A stretch of DNA of 9,103 bases. It comes from Methylomicrobium sp. (GTDB taxonomy: Bacteria > Pseudomonadota > Gammaproteobacteria > Methylococcales > Methylomonadaceae). The DNA is taken from positions 1 to 9,103 of the forward strand of contig SLIO01000488.1 of the NCBI GenBank assembly GCA_007135635.1, written 5' to 3'. A program made the position numbers and the translations under genes. This document shows, one piece after another, positions 1 to 7,800 of this stretch. Under the pieces are notes generated by a model. The model saw only the letters and a program-made list of their open reading frames with translations, was not told the DNA's origin and searched no databases. Within the stretch, counting starts at the first letter, position 1. Each line of letters starts with the position of its first letter.

Positions 1-1282
1 GCTCGAGAAGAGAATGATCTCTGGTTAACAGCTTGATCTTATCGTTATCGATCATGTAAGCGCGGCTGTCCCCGACATGGCCTACAGTCAGCCTGTTGCC
101 GTAGACCAGTCCCGCAGTAAGGGTGGTACCCATACCCTGCATAGCCTTCGAACTGCCTGCTTCGGTGACAATCCGCTTATTGGCTTCATTAATCAGTGTG
201 CAAACCAGTTCACGGGCCTCTGTTAAAGTGGGAAAAGCGGAGCGATCCAAACTGTTCCAGGTTCTCTCAGCCGCCGTTACGGCCAAAGTGCTGGCTATAT
301 TTCCTGATTTGTGCCCGCCCATACCATCGGCAACCGCCCAAAGACGTGATTCAGGCCTATCTAAAATCGCGTCCTCGTTGAATTGCCGACGCTTACCGGT
401 ATCAGTAAGCGCCCAAGATTGCCAACTCATTGTGGGTTGATCAGTTAGATCAATGTATCGCGGCACTGTATCATGCCCCTCATCTGCACTCGGTAACGCT
501 TTTAGCGATTCGACTTTGACGGAGATGTTCGCTTCCGTGTTACTGACAGGCATAATATGCCTTTGCATATTCCAACCTCGGCCGGAAAAGTGACCATTAA
601 GAAATCCGGAAAAGGCCGCCAGCGGCGGCAAACCTTCGCATGCCAACAATGCCGCTGTTTGATCATCGTAACCGCCGGTTTCCCAAAGACTGTAACCGGG
701 CATATAGCGGTTCAACAAAGCAACGCTTAATCCGGTGAACGCTTCGGGCATGCGTTCGGGTTGGATCATTGCCACAAGAAAGGTTTTTTTACCGCTATTA
801 TCGCTAGAATCACTAGCGGCTTCCGAAGTTGGCGTAGAAAATGGTAAAGGTTCAATCTCCCGGATCAGATTGTCGAATACCTCGAGATCAAGCCCATCTT
901 CCAATCCGCTCAATGCCGCGGCTTCGAGCCGCCCGAACCAAGCTTGCTCCGAGCACATTAGATAAGGCAGAAGGTCCGGATTGTCGATTCTTACCGCAAC
1001 GGTTAACGGGAAATAACGCCCGACTTTATCGACACTGGGCATTAAAATCCCGGCCCAGGCGGAATTACCGCAAACCCCGGGACTCAACGCAAAACGCCAA
1101 ATCGGGCTACTTAAATAGCTGTTCAACCATGCGTCCCCCAATTCCTCCTTGCTGGCGGCAATCGAGCTTTGCAGCCAACTGTCCCAAGGATTCAGAAAGT
1201 CGCGCGGCAAACGCCGGGAAACAAAGTCGCCCAATATCGGCAGTTTGCCGTAAAACCCGGGTTCCGAATGAGGCAAAGTCAT
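1..1282 (-). CDS. tagF-pppA: TagF-PppA fusion: T6SS repressor domain joined to PP2C-type phosphatase (partial, C-terminus off window)
   Basis: One uninterrupted frame of 427 codons runs from an ATG overlapping the tssM stop (TAATG) to the left edge without a stop, so the protein continues outside. Residues about 9-235 are a TagF (SciT/DUF2094) domain, with GFYGKLPILGDFVSRRLP near the start, a conserved NPWDSWLQ, and a late LPPLAAF...GRGWN block. A linker of about 50 residues follows. From about residue 288 a PP2C Ser/Thr phosphatase begins: RRQFNEDA (acidic metal ligands E303/D304), VADGMGG (D319), GMGTTLTAG (383-391), VGDSRAY (D405), TRDHS. The last PP2C metal-binding motifs, expected in roughly the next 100 residues, are missing only because the window ends. 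In known systems TagF binds Fha and holds the T6SS off, while PppA removes the phosphate added by the kinase PpkA. A fused TagF-PppA is known in Agrobacterium. Both domains should act in the cytoplasm at the TssL/Fha complex. No clear Shine-Dalgarno precedes the ATG, so translation probably depends on reinitiation after tssM. Family assignment is very secure; activity is inferred. Confidence 0.95.
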   Translation of the reverse strand, partial: MTLPHSEPGFYGKLPILGDFVSRRLPRDFLNPWDSWLQSSIAASKEELGDAWLNSYLSSPIWRFALSPGVCGNSAWAGILMPSVDKVGRYFPLTVAVRIDNPDLLPYLMCSEQAWFGRLEAAALSGLEDGLDLEVFDNLIREIEPLPFSTPTSEAASDSSDNSGKKTFLVAMIQPERMPEAFTGLSVALLNRYMPGYSLWETGGYDDQTAALLACEGLPPLAAFSGFLNGHFSGRGWNMQRHIMPVSNTEANISVKVESLKALPSADEGHDTVPRYIDLTDQPTMSWQSWALTDTGKRRQFNEDAILDRPESRLWAVADGMGGHKSGNIASTLAVTAAERTWNSLDRSAFPTLTEARELVCTLINEANKRIVTEAGSSKAMQGMGTTLTAGLVYGNRLTVGHVGDSRAYMIDNDKIKLLTRDHSLLE

Positions 1283-4200
1283 TACAAACTCGTTGGAAAT
1301 TGAAAATTTTGCAATTCTTTCAGGGCGAACGGATTATCGACGCTGGTCGCACTCAATTCATAACGCGCTTCCAGGTTGTCGATTGCAAATGTCAGCATGA
1401 ATCTGTCTTGCGCGGTTATTTGAATACGGGCTTTGTCGAGCAACCTAAACCATGCCCAAGCGCCTTCCTCGGAACGACTGACTTGACGACCATCCAACGT
1501 ATCGAAACCGTAACGCACAGAACCGCTTCCATCCGTTCCAGGCCACTGCAGTTGTGTACTTCGCGCCGGACCATGCCGGTAATCCAATTGCTGACCTTCC
1601 AAATTCAGCCAAAACCGTGAAGCTTTGGCATCGAGCGATACCGGTCTAAGATTGAATCGGACGGAGGGTAATTGACTGCCTCCTTGAAAAAACACTTCAC
1701 GGATTTTTGCCGCATACTGAAACTGCATCAGCACCGATTGCGAAATACCGATAGATTGATTATTTTGAGCGATCAGACGCCAAGTACGCCCGCTGGTATC
1801 GACAAAAGGCTTCAGATTGGCATTGAAAAACTGATCCAGGATACCGTTCGGTGCAAAAAACCGGCTAAAATCTTGCAATGTAATTTCTCTATTGGTGCGT
1901 CTGGACAGCGGATAACGGCCTTCGAGTCCTGATTTATAAAGCGGCATGACCTCGCTCTGCCAAAGCTTATTGAGCTGTGCCTTGCTCGACCCCATGATCA
2001 GATTCAAATTGCCGCTGGACAGTTTTTCGGTCATGCTTTTCAAGGGTTCGGGCAAGCGCGCCGATTCCATTTTCATGCGCGTCATCACATCGCCTCCGCC
2101 ACCGCCTTCGCTTCGTTGTGCGGCAATCCGTATCGCCGCGCCTCCACTATCCGAAGTGCTGCCCAAATCGATCATAAAGCCGTACAACTGACCGAGTAGA
2201 TTGATGGTCTGGTCGAATGGCGCACCGGCGCCGCCGACGCTTCTGACTAATGAGGCTAGCTGTTGAAAATGGCGCTCGACGACTGTGCCCGGCGGGTCGA
2301 TCGGCGTTTGCACGACACCTTCGGCTTGCGCGGCTTGCAATAATTTTTGCGTTCGCGAATCGACCGTTTTTTCCGCGCCTTCCTTGACCGCCGCCAAAGC
2401 ATCCAAAGGACTCGGCGGTTTGCGTGTTAGGGAGGTTTCTTTGTCGATAGTCTCCAATAATAGCCGAATCGGCGAGTTAGGCGCCGAAGCGAATTCGAGT
2501 AATTCGATCGATTGTTGAATATTGCCGACGCTTCTGATTTTTAGATTGCCCAGCATATCGCTCCAATACTGGATGAAATCTTTGTCGTAATAGGTCTGAA
2601 CGTCTTGCTGCAAGCGTTCGGGGTCGGGCGCGCGGGCTCTACCGACATCGCCCAACACCCAATTATCCTCGACCGTCTCTTTAGCCAAGACTTTGTTTTG
2701 TTTTAGAAAAACTTGATAAAAACCGTCGTGCGTGAACAAATAAGGAATGGCTTGCTGTTCGATTTTTCCCGACGTCACCGTAAAAACCCGAGACGCATTC
2801 GGCCCTAGCGCATCCGACAAACGGAGATCGCGACGGCTATCCTGCATCGCCTCACTTTTTATACGCATATAGACTTGCTGCGCGATAGGAATCCGGTTTA
2901 ACACTTGGCGCGTTGCGGCAACCAAACGCGGGTCGAGCGTCTGAGGCTCTATTTTTAGCTTGAGCAAATTATCGAGATGAGCGAGTAATTGAACTTGAAC
3001 CTCTTCGGCATAATTTTTTTTCCAATCGATAGCTACCCAAGGTCGCACTAAGCCGGGCTCGAGTCGTGTGGGCTCACCGAGCATCAAATAGACTTTCAAC
3101 AGTTCATAGAGAATTTCGGGGTTATTCGCCTCTTCGCCTCGTATACGTTGTTCTAGCCTTGTCTTGATCAACGGTAAAAATTGCTTCAATAAAACTTGAT
3201 CATAGGTATCGTTAATGACCGGTTGCACTTTACTGCCTTGAAACAAGCCGAAACGCATCGACAAGGGTTTCTCGTCGCCATAGACTTGTTGAATATTTTG
3301 CATCGCATTCATGCGCTCCACTAAGTCGGCAAAGTTCGATCGATTCGGATAATTCGCCGCGGTTTGTTCGTATTGTTGAATCTTTTCACTCAGCTCGTTC
3401 AATGCCGTTTGATTTCGCGTAAAGCTGACGGTCCATAAACCTGCCATCAACAATGTCACAGCCAGCGCCGAGCCGTATGCGACCTGACGCAGCAAAGCAT
3501 AACGGCGCTCGACACGTTTATTCAAACCGACAATTAGCGCCTCGTCGAAAATGACGTCCTTCAGCAAACGGGTAATGAAATAACTCTTACCCTTGCCGCT
3601 GAACAGCGGCACCGAAAAGCGATCGAGTTTGAACGTGCTCGCCAAAATCCCCATCAGACGGTCGATCGGCGTGCCTTCTTGCGTTCCGCTGGTAAAATAA
3701 ACGCCTCTGAGATAAGGAGCTTGCTGATATCGGTTCGCACCGTAACATTCCTTGAGAAATTCCAACAAATTCTCTTTCAGCAAGGCCATGCGTTGAGGAA
3801 AACCGAAAATCAAATGACGGCGCTGCAAATCGCGCTCTTCCTGCAGTCTTTTCGGTAATCGCGCGTTTAAACGATCTAACAAGCCGTCGAAGTCGTCTCC
3901 GACCCGGCCAACGACATAGGTTGGGTGATCCTGATCTTCTTCAGGAAAAGTGACGCCCCAAACCTGTGATCTTTCTTCTTTGCCCAGATCGGCAAAGAAG
4001 TCGTTGAAACCTGCGACCAGATCGCATTTGGTAAACAACATATAAATCGGAAATCGAATGCCAAATTGTTCATGCAGCTCCTGAATGCGTTGCCGAATCG
4101 CTTGCGCATGTTGAATTCGCTCTTCCTCTGTCTGCTTGATCAAATCGGACAGGCTCATCGTGATCAGCACACCGTTGACCGGTCTGCGCGGCCGATGTTT

Positions 4201-4851
4201 TTTCAGCAGATTCAGAAAACCGAGCCATGCCGCCTTATCGACCGCCTCGTGGCTGTCTTGCGTTGTGTAGCGTCCGGCGGTATCCAACAGTACCGCTTGA
4301 TCGGTAAACCACCAATCGCAATTGCGGGTCCCACCGACGCCTTTGACCGCGTTTTTGCCGAATTTATCGGCCAGCGGAAACTCCAATCCCGAATTGATCA
4401 ATGCAGTGGTTTTTCCGGAACCCGGCGGTCCGATGATGATGTACCAAGGCAGTTCATAGAGATACTGACGACCTTGACCCGACTGGGTTTTGATCTGTTT
4501 TAGCGTGCGCAACGCATCGTCGAAATGCTTGCCAAGCTCGCCGATTTCCTCTTCGCTGTCTTGCTCGACTTGACTGGGCCCGGTCGGTCCTTGCGCTCCA
4601 ACGCCCCCGACCAGTTCATTGACCATTTGCGTATTGGCGCGATTGGCTTTGACCTGAATGCGCAGATTATTCAATCCCCAAAGCAAGACGATGACTAAAA
4701 TCGTAATTAGCCTAGAGACTTCGGATTCGAGGGGGACACGCCCTGCTATCCCGATAAGCGGCCCGAAAAACCAAATCAACAGGCCGACGGCAATAATGCC
4801 GACCAGTTGAATGACCCATTTATTTTTGAAGAAACCAATGATTTTTTTCAC
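1282..4851 (-). CDS. tssM: T6SS inner-membrane protein TssM (IcmF family) with Walker A motif
   Basis: This 1189-residue protein is of normal TssM length. Two hydrophobic segments lie at about residues 12-35 and 46-62, and a third at about 455-476. Between the second and third is a cytoplasmic GTPase-like domain with Walker A GPPGSGKT (141-148), a Walker B-like VLLDTAGRY (187-195) and FTKCD (273-277). The remainder is the large periplasmic region, with the family-typical GRYPLSRRTNREITLQDFSRFFAPNG block and a C-terminal beta-domain ending in NPF...FPTSL. TssM forms the channel-like membrane complex with TssL. In many systems its C-terminal periplasmic domain docks on the outer-membrane lipoprotein TssJ, which is not encoded in this window. 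The start is a GTG overlapping the tssL stop (GTGA), with a good AAAGGA Shine-Dalgarno 5 bases upstream. A run of five glycines at residues 916-920 is a probable flexible insert in the periplasmic part. The stop overlaps the next gene's ATG. Confidence 0.97.
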   Translation of the reverse strand: MKKIIGFFKNKWVIQLVGIIAVGLLIWFFGPLIGIAGRVPLESEVSRLITILVIVLLWGLNNLRIQVKANRANTQMVNELVGGVGAQGPTGPSQVEQDSEEEIGELGKHFDDALRTLKQIKTQSGQGRQYLYELPWYIIIGPPGSGKTTALINSGLEFPLADKFGKNAVKGVGGTRNCDWWFTDQAVLLDTAGRYTTQDSHEAVDKAAWLGFLNLLKKHRPRRPVNGVLITMSLSDLIKQTEEERIQHAQAIRQRIQELHEQFGIRFPIYMLFTKCDLVAGFNDFFADLGKEERSQVWGVTFPEEDQDHPTYVVGRVGDDFDGLLDRLNARLPKRLQEERDLQRRHLIFGFPQRMALLKENLLEFLKECYGANRYQQAPYLRGVYFTSGTQEGTPIDRLMGILASTFKLDRFSVPLFSGKGKSYFITRLLKDVIFDEALIVGLNKRVERRYALLRQVAYGSALAVTLLMAGLWTVSFTRNQTALNELSEKIQQYEQTAANYPNRSNFADLVERMNAMQNIQQVYGDEKPLSMRFGLFQGSKVQPVINDTYDQVLLKQFLPLIKTRLEQRIRGEEANNPEILYELLKVYLMLGEPTRLEPGLVRPWVAIDWKKNYAEEVQVQLLAHLDNLLKLKIEPQTLDPRLVAATRQVLNRIPIAQQVYMRIKSEAMQDSRRDLRLSDALGPNASRVFTVTSGKIEQQAIPYLFTHDGFYQVFLKQNKVLAKETVEDNWVLGDVGRARAPDPERLQQDVQTYYDKDFIQYWSDMLGNLKIRSVGNIQQSIELLEFASAPNSPIRLLLETIDKETSLTRKPPSPLDALAAVKEGAEKTVDSRTQKLLQAAQAEGVVQTPIDPPGTVVERHFQQLASLVRSVGGAGAPFDQTINLLGQLYGFMIDLGSTSDSGGAAIRIAAQRSEGGGGGDVMTRMKMESARLPEPLKSMTEKLSSGNLNLIMGSSKAQLNKLWQSEVMPLYKSGLEGRYPLSRRTNREITLQDFSRFFAPNGILDQFFNANLKPFVDTSGRTWRLIAQNNQSIGISQSVLMQFQYAAKIREVFFQGGSQLPSVRFNLRPVSLDAKASRFWLNLEGQQLDYRHGPARSTQLQWPGTDGSGSVRYGFDTLDGRQVSRSEEGAWAWFRLLDKARIQITAQDRFMLTFAIDNLEARYELSATSVDNPFALKELQNFQFPTSL

Positions 4852-6209
4852 GTTTGTCCTTTTAATCCTGAAAAAATGATTTCGACACGACGGTTCATCG
4901 CTTTATGTTCGGCACTGTCGTTCGGCACCAGCGGCTGCGTTTCCGCACGCCCTTCGGATGCGATAGTCGCGACGATTCCCGTCTTGCTGCTGAGCATATC
5001 GGCAACCGATTGCGCGCGGGCTCTCGATAAATCCCAATTGGATGGAAATCTCGCCGAAAAAATCGGATCGCTGTCGGTATGACCGACAACTAGAATATTG
5101 CCGGTGACTTTGGTGAGCGCTTCCCCGATTCTATTCATTAACGGATAATATTTCGTAGTCACCGAATCCCTAGCGGAAGCAAAGAAACCCTTGCCCATGA
5201 TGCGTAACACGATTTTGTCGTTCTTGCGATCCAACACGACTTCGCCACGCGCAATTTCCGGCGCAAGAAAACCGCTGATATCGTCATATAATGAATAAGC
5301 AGGAGGCGCATCGGGCGGTTTAGGCGTTTCGGGCAACGGTTCGGCGACTGCGACTTGGAGCGGCTCAAGGCCGTCCTTGATCACGTAGAGTTTTGCCAAC
5401 AATGGATTAGACGCGGCATTGATGAAATAGAGATAGCCGAGATAGCTCAGCATTAGAACCATACCGACCACCGCGCCTATGACCCATAACGGCACCAGAC
5501 GGGTCAATACATTGCGTTTATCTTTAATCCCCAGCCATAGTATAGACAGTTCCTTTTCAATATCGCCGCGCTGCCGCTGTATGATTTGATACAGATTTTC
5601 CCGAACGTCTTCGAGCCGGGTCATGCCGTGTTCCTGAATGCGGTATTTTCCTTCGAAACCAAGGCAGAGGCAAAAATACAGCAATTCCAGCAAATGCAGA
5701 TGAGTACCGGGCTGCTGCATGACGTTTTTTAAAATCTGGAAAAACTTCTCTCCGCCCCAGGCTTCTTTATGAAAGGTAATCAGCAGGCTTTGAGTGCTCC
5801 ACAAACTGTTGCAACCCCAAGGCGTATTCAGTACCGTTTCGTCCAACAAGGTACAAAGACAATAACGGGCCGCCTGTACTTGGTCGGGCGATACGCCGCG
5901 CCCCAGCGCTTTCGCTTCAAAACGCTTGACTTCGTTGATCACGCCATCTCTGAGACTGGCGATATCGGGGTGTGAGGCGGTATTGCGTAATTGTGCGACC
6001 AGCGATAGTAATGAAAGCGCACAAGCGGTCAGCGGATTATCTTTCGAATAGACGATTTGTTCGTGAAGTCTGTCAGGGGGCGTCGGCGTGACATCGGGCA
6101 TTCGAGTCGCCACCGGCTCCTGCGGCTTGGGCTTTCGTCCGCCCGGAGTGGGCCTCAGAATGGTTTTGTCATCATCAATGTAATTGCCGAATGGGTCGTC
6201 GTGATTCAC
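4848..6209 (-). CDS. tssL: T6SS inner-membrane protein TssL (DotU family) with C-terminal OmpA peptidoglycan-binding domain
   Basis: The protein is 453 residues from a GTG at 6209. An in-frame TTG at 6236 would add nine residues (MGNQKRLTT) but lies inside tssK and has no visible ribosome site; I prefer the GTG because NHDDPFG...DDDKTILRPTPGG then sits where related TssL proteins begin. Residues about 45-235 are the cytoplasmic DotU domain, with LDETVLNTPWG, the WGGEKFF region and LGFEGKYR. One membrane span covers about 238-262. After a proline-rich periplasmic linker comes an OmpA-like domain (about 325-453) with VVGHTDSDP, NWDLSRARAQSVADML and NRRVEI, the motifs that bind diaminopimelate of peptidoglycan. 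TssL anchors TssM and contacts the TssK baseplate link. Thr16 in DKTILRPTPGG resembles the threonine of Agrobacterium TssL that PpkA phosphorylates and Fha reads. The gene starts about 5 bases after the tssK stop and its TGA overlaps the tssM GTG. Identification is firm; start choice and phosphosite are inference. Confidence 0.96.
   Translation of the reverse strand: MNHDDPFGNYIDDDKTILRPTPGGRKPKPQEPVATRMPDVTPTPPDRLHEQIVYSKDNPLTACALSLLSLVAQLRNTASHPDIASLRDGVINEVKRFEAKALGRGVSPDQVQAARYCLCTLLDETVLNTPWGCNSLWSTQSLLITFHKEAWGGEKFFQILKNVMQQPGTHLHLLELLYFCLCLGFEGKYRIQEHGMTRLEDVRENLYQIIQRQRGDIEKELSILWLGIKDKRNVLTRLVPLWVIGAVVGMVLMLSYLGYLYFINAASNPLLAKLYVIKDGLEPLQVAVAEPLPETPKPPDAPPAYSLYDDISGFLAPEIARGEVVLDRKNDKIVLRIMGKGFFASARDSVTTKYYPLMNRIGEALTKVTGNILVVGHTDSDPIFSARFPSNWDLSRARAQSVADMLSSKTGIVATIASEGRAETQPLVPNDSAEHKAMNRRVEIIFSGLKGQT
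4857..4862 (-). promoter_or_regulatory. Shine-Dalgarno site deciding the GTG start of tssM
   Basis: AAAGGA on the minus strand sits five bases before the GTG at 4851-4849, inside the last codons of tssL. It supports the GTG, rather than any later ATG, as the tssM start, and places the start four bases inside the tssL stop (GTGA). Confidence 0.7.
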
Positions 6210-6214
6210 TGTCG

Positions 6215-7552
6215 TTAACCGTTTTTGATTGCCCAAAATTCAAGTTCAAGCCCCGGAAATTCACCGGCGATATGGATCGCAAAACCGCCCGATTGAGCCA
6301 TTTGCTTCCATAGTTCGCTTTGTTTGTTGAGCTCGAAATAAGCGAAACCCGCATGATAAGGAATCTGCCGGGGCGCGACCGGCAGTGCATGAATAGAAAT
6401 ACCGGGCAAGGCGGAGCGCACCAATTGCTGAATCTGTTCGACCGGACCGATTTTAACTTGCGTCGGAAAACTACTGCGCAATTGTTCTTTCGATACTTGT
6501 GCATTGGCAGCCAGCACGAACACCGCATCTTTAAGTAAATTCGAGTCCGGCACCTTCGCGCCGCGAATGCCATACTTCGGAGCAGTCAACGGAATCGGAA
6601 TCGCGTTTTGCTCCAATACCGCGCTCAATAATTGCCGCAACTCCTCCATGACATGCATGAAGCTCGTTTGTAAATCGTCGTGTCGATAAACCGGAAAACT
6701 CACCGGTCTTTTATTAGGCCTGCAAAATGTCGATAACTCGCCGGCCAATTGCACCGCAATTCGGTAAAAACTTTCCGGATGCAATGCGGGAATGGATTGC
6801 AAATGTTCGAATAGCGGTTCGACACGATTAACCATTTGCAACAGCATGTAATCGGAAATTTCGGCAACTCCCCCCCTGCCCGCTTCGGAAGCCCGTCCGC
6901 CGAGAGCTTCTCCGCGGGTATACAACAAGCCAAATAACTCTTTGATAAACCCGTTCAAGGCAGGCATTGCATTGCAATCGATCGAAGGCGGAATAAAACC
7001 CTGATCGAGAATCACGTTTTTATCGACCCTCGACTCGATGACTCTGGCCACCCCGATACAAACATGACCGGAGCGCTCTTGTCGCTCCAATAACAGCCTA
7101 GTATTAAGTTTGCCGACCAAGATCGCAGAGGTCGCATTCGATCCGGTATTATGGTCGCGAACTTCGCTTTCGAATGCATGATAGCGTGCGAGATTGTTGC
7201 GGTTCTCGTCGGTATCGATTTCAATCGTACCCGGTTGGCGAACCGGTAGCGACAGATAAACGATATTGTTTTGTACGTCGGTAGGAATATCGACGGGTAA
7301 AGGCAAGTCGTCGTCTTTAGGTAAATTAAACGGCGTTCCGTCCGGAAAAATTCCGCTGCATTCAGCCAAGGCGAATTTGCCCATGGCAAGCTGCCGCTGG
7401 TCTATAGCAATTTTTTTGACTCCCCAATCATACGGCGTAAGGTTGCCGCACCGTTCCTTGACGAGGGTTTCGATATACCGGTCGTGTTGTTGAAAATGCT
7501 GGGGCCGCAAAAACATGCCTTCCGACCAAACCGTCCTGTTATTTTCCGCCAT
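6215..7552 (-). CDS. tssK: T6SS baseplate subunit TssK
   Basis: This complete 445-residue TssK begins at ATG with the hallmark WSEGMFLRPQHFQQHDRY. Further family blocks are LAECSGIFPDGTPF (62-75), YTRGEALGGRAS (211-222), HPESFYR (258-264), and the C-terminal region PYHAGFAYFELNK...SGGFAIHIAGEFPGLELEFWAI (from about 399). TssK is a cytoplasmic trimer. Its N-terminal shell domain contacts the baseplate wedge (TssF/TssG), and its C-terminal domain docks on the cytoplasmic parts of TssL/TssM, linking the tail to the membrane complex. A purine-rich AAAGG lies 11 bases upstream of the ATG, a rather long spacing. It is the first gene after a 297-base gap and may be led by its own promoter (candidate at 7612-7640). 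The stop is followed about 5 bases later by the preferred tssL start. No truncation or frameshift is visible. Confidence 0.97.
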   Translation of the reverse strand: MAENNRTVWSEGMFLRPQHFQQHDRYIETLVKERCGNLTPYDWGVKKIAIDQRQLAMGKFALAECSGIFPDGTPFNLPKDDDLPLPVDIPTDVQNNIVYLSLPVRQPGTIEIDTDENRNNLARYHAFESEVRDHNTGSNATSAILVGKLNTRLLLERQERSGHVCIGVARVIESRVDKNVILDQGFIPPSIDCNAMPALNGFIKELFGLLYTRGEALGGRASEAGRGGVAEISDYMLLQMVNRVEPLFEHLQSIPALHPESFYRIAVQLAGELSTFCRPNKRPVSFPVYRHDDLQTSFMHVMEELRQLLSAVLEQNAIPIPLTAPKYGIRGAKVPDSNLLKDAVFVLAANAQVSKEQLRSSFPTQVKIGPVEQIQQLVRSALPGISIHALPVAPRQIPYHAGFAYFELNKQSELWKQMAQSGGFAIHIAGEFPGLELEFWAIKNG

Positions 7553-7589
7553 TGTTCTTGTAACCTTTACCCTGTGATATGAATTTTCG

Positions 7590-7603
7590 AGCTAACCTTA
7601 GCT
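7590..7603. promoter_or_regulatory. 14-base palindrome AGCTAA-cc-TTAGCT near predicted tssK transcription start
   Basis: Two six-base arms form a perfect inverted repeat with a two-base centre. It lies at or just downstream of the start expected from the candidate promoter, a typical operator position for a dimeric repressor. It could instead be a weak hairpin in the leader, or chance. I recognise no specific regulator from it. Confidence 0.3.
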
Positions 7604-7611
7604 TAATACTA

Positions 7612-7640
7612 TTAATAAGAATATACCTTTCGCGCTTCAA
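7612..7640 (-). promoter_or_regulatory. Candidate sigma-70-type promoter for tssK
   Basis: On the minus strand TTGAAG (-35 box, 7640-7635) is separated by exactly 17 bases from TATTAA (-10 box, 7617-7612). Each box matches four of six consensus positions. Transcription would start near 7604, leaving a leader of about 50 bases before the tssK ATG. The surrounding AT-richness and the location just after the hairpin element are supportive. The matches are imperfect, so this is only a candidate. Confidence 0.35.
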
Positions 7641-7644
7641 ATTT

Positions 7645-7776
7645 CGGCAGTGCCTGAGGCGCCGCCGGGGTGCTCGGGCCCTCACCTAACGCTAGGTGAG
7701 GGGCCAGCATGGAGCTGGCATAGAGCCTACAGGGATGTATTCACGGCGTCCTTTGACGGACACACCGGCGCCGAAT
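7645..7776. repeat. GC-rich multi-hairpin element, probable interspersed palindromic repeat (REP/MITE-like)
   Basis: The block is visibly GC-rich between AT-rich flanks. GGCGCCG near the left end (7658-7664) is matched in inverted orientation by CGGCGCC near the right end (7766-7772). Between them lie a strong hairpin with a 10-base-pair perfect stem (7679-7702), a GCCAGC/GCTGGC hairpin with a five-base loop (7703-7719), and a GTCC/GGAC hairpin (7748-7761). There is no open frame, so it is not an insertion sequence with its own transposase. The segment reading GTGAATACATCCCTGTAGG on the minus strand resembles intergenic repeats I recall from methanotrophic gammaproteobacteria. That recall is unverified, and only one copy is present here. 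It may affect transcript stability or read-through from fha into tssK. Confidence 0.6.
7679..7702. repeat. Perfect 10-bp-stem hairpin, tetraloop ACGC
   Basis: CCCTCACCTA and TAGGTGAGGG are perfect inverted copies separated by ACGC. Two more G-C pairs extend the stem if one G is bulged (7677-7705). No T-run follows on either strand, so it is not a classical intrinsic terminator. It is the strongest secondary structure in the gap and the core of the surrounding element. Confidence 0.85.
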
Positions 7777-7800
7777 TTTGATCTGCGATGGGTATAACTC

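Noticed and set aside
841..1620. 259-residue plus-strand open frame
   Set aside because: It lies antisense across the tssM/tagF junction, its translation is low-complexity and Arg/Ser-rich with no family resemblance, and both minus-strand genes beneath it have clear domain motifs.
4066..4503. 145-residue plus-strand open frame
   Set aside because: It is antisense to the TssM nucleotide-binding domain, whose motifs are intact. It has no recognisable domain or ribosome site.
6175..6573. 132-residue minus-strand frame overlapping the tssK/tssL junction
   Set aside because: It is an out-of-frame shadow of the conserved TssK C-terminal sequence, basic and Cys/Arg-rich without any family motif.
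7679..7705. Intrinsic terminator for the FHA gene
   Set aside because: The stem is strong, but no T-run follows it on either strand, and it sits within a series of hairpins that looks like a repeat element.
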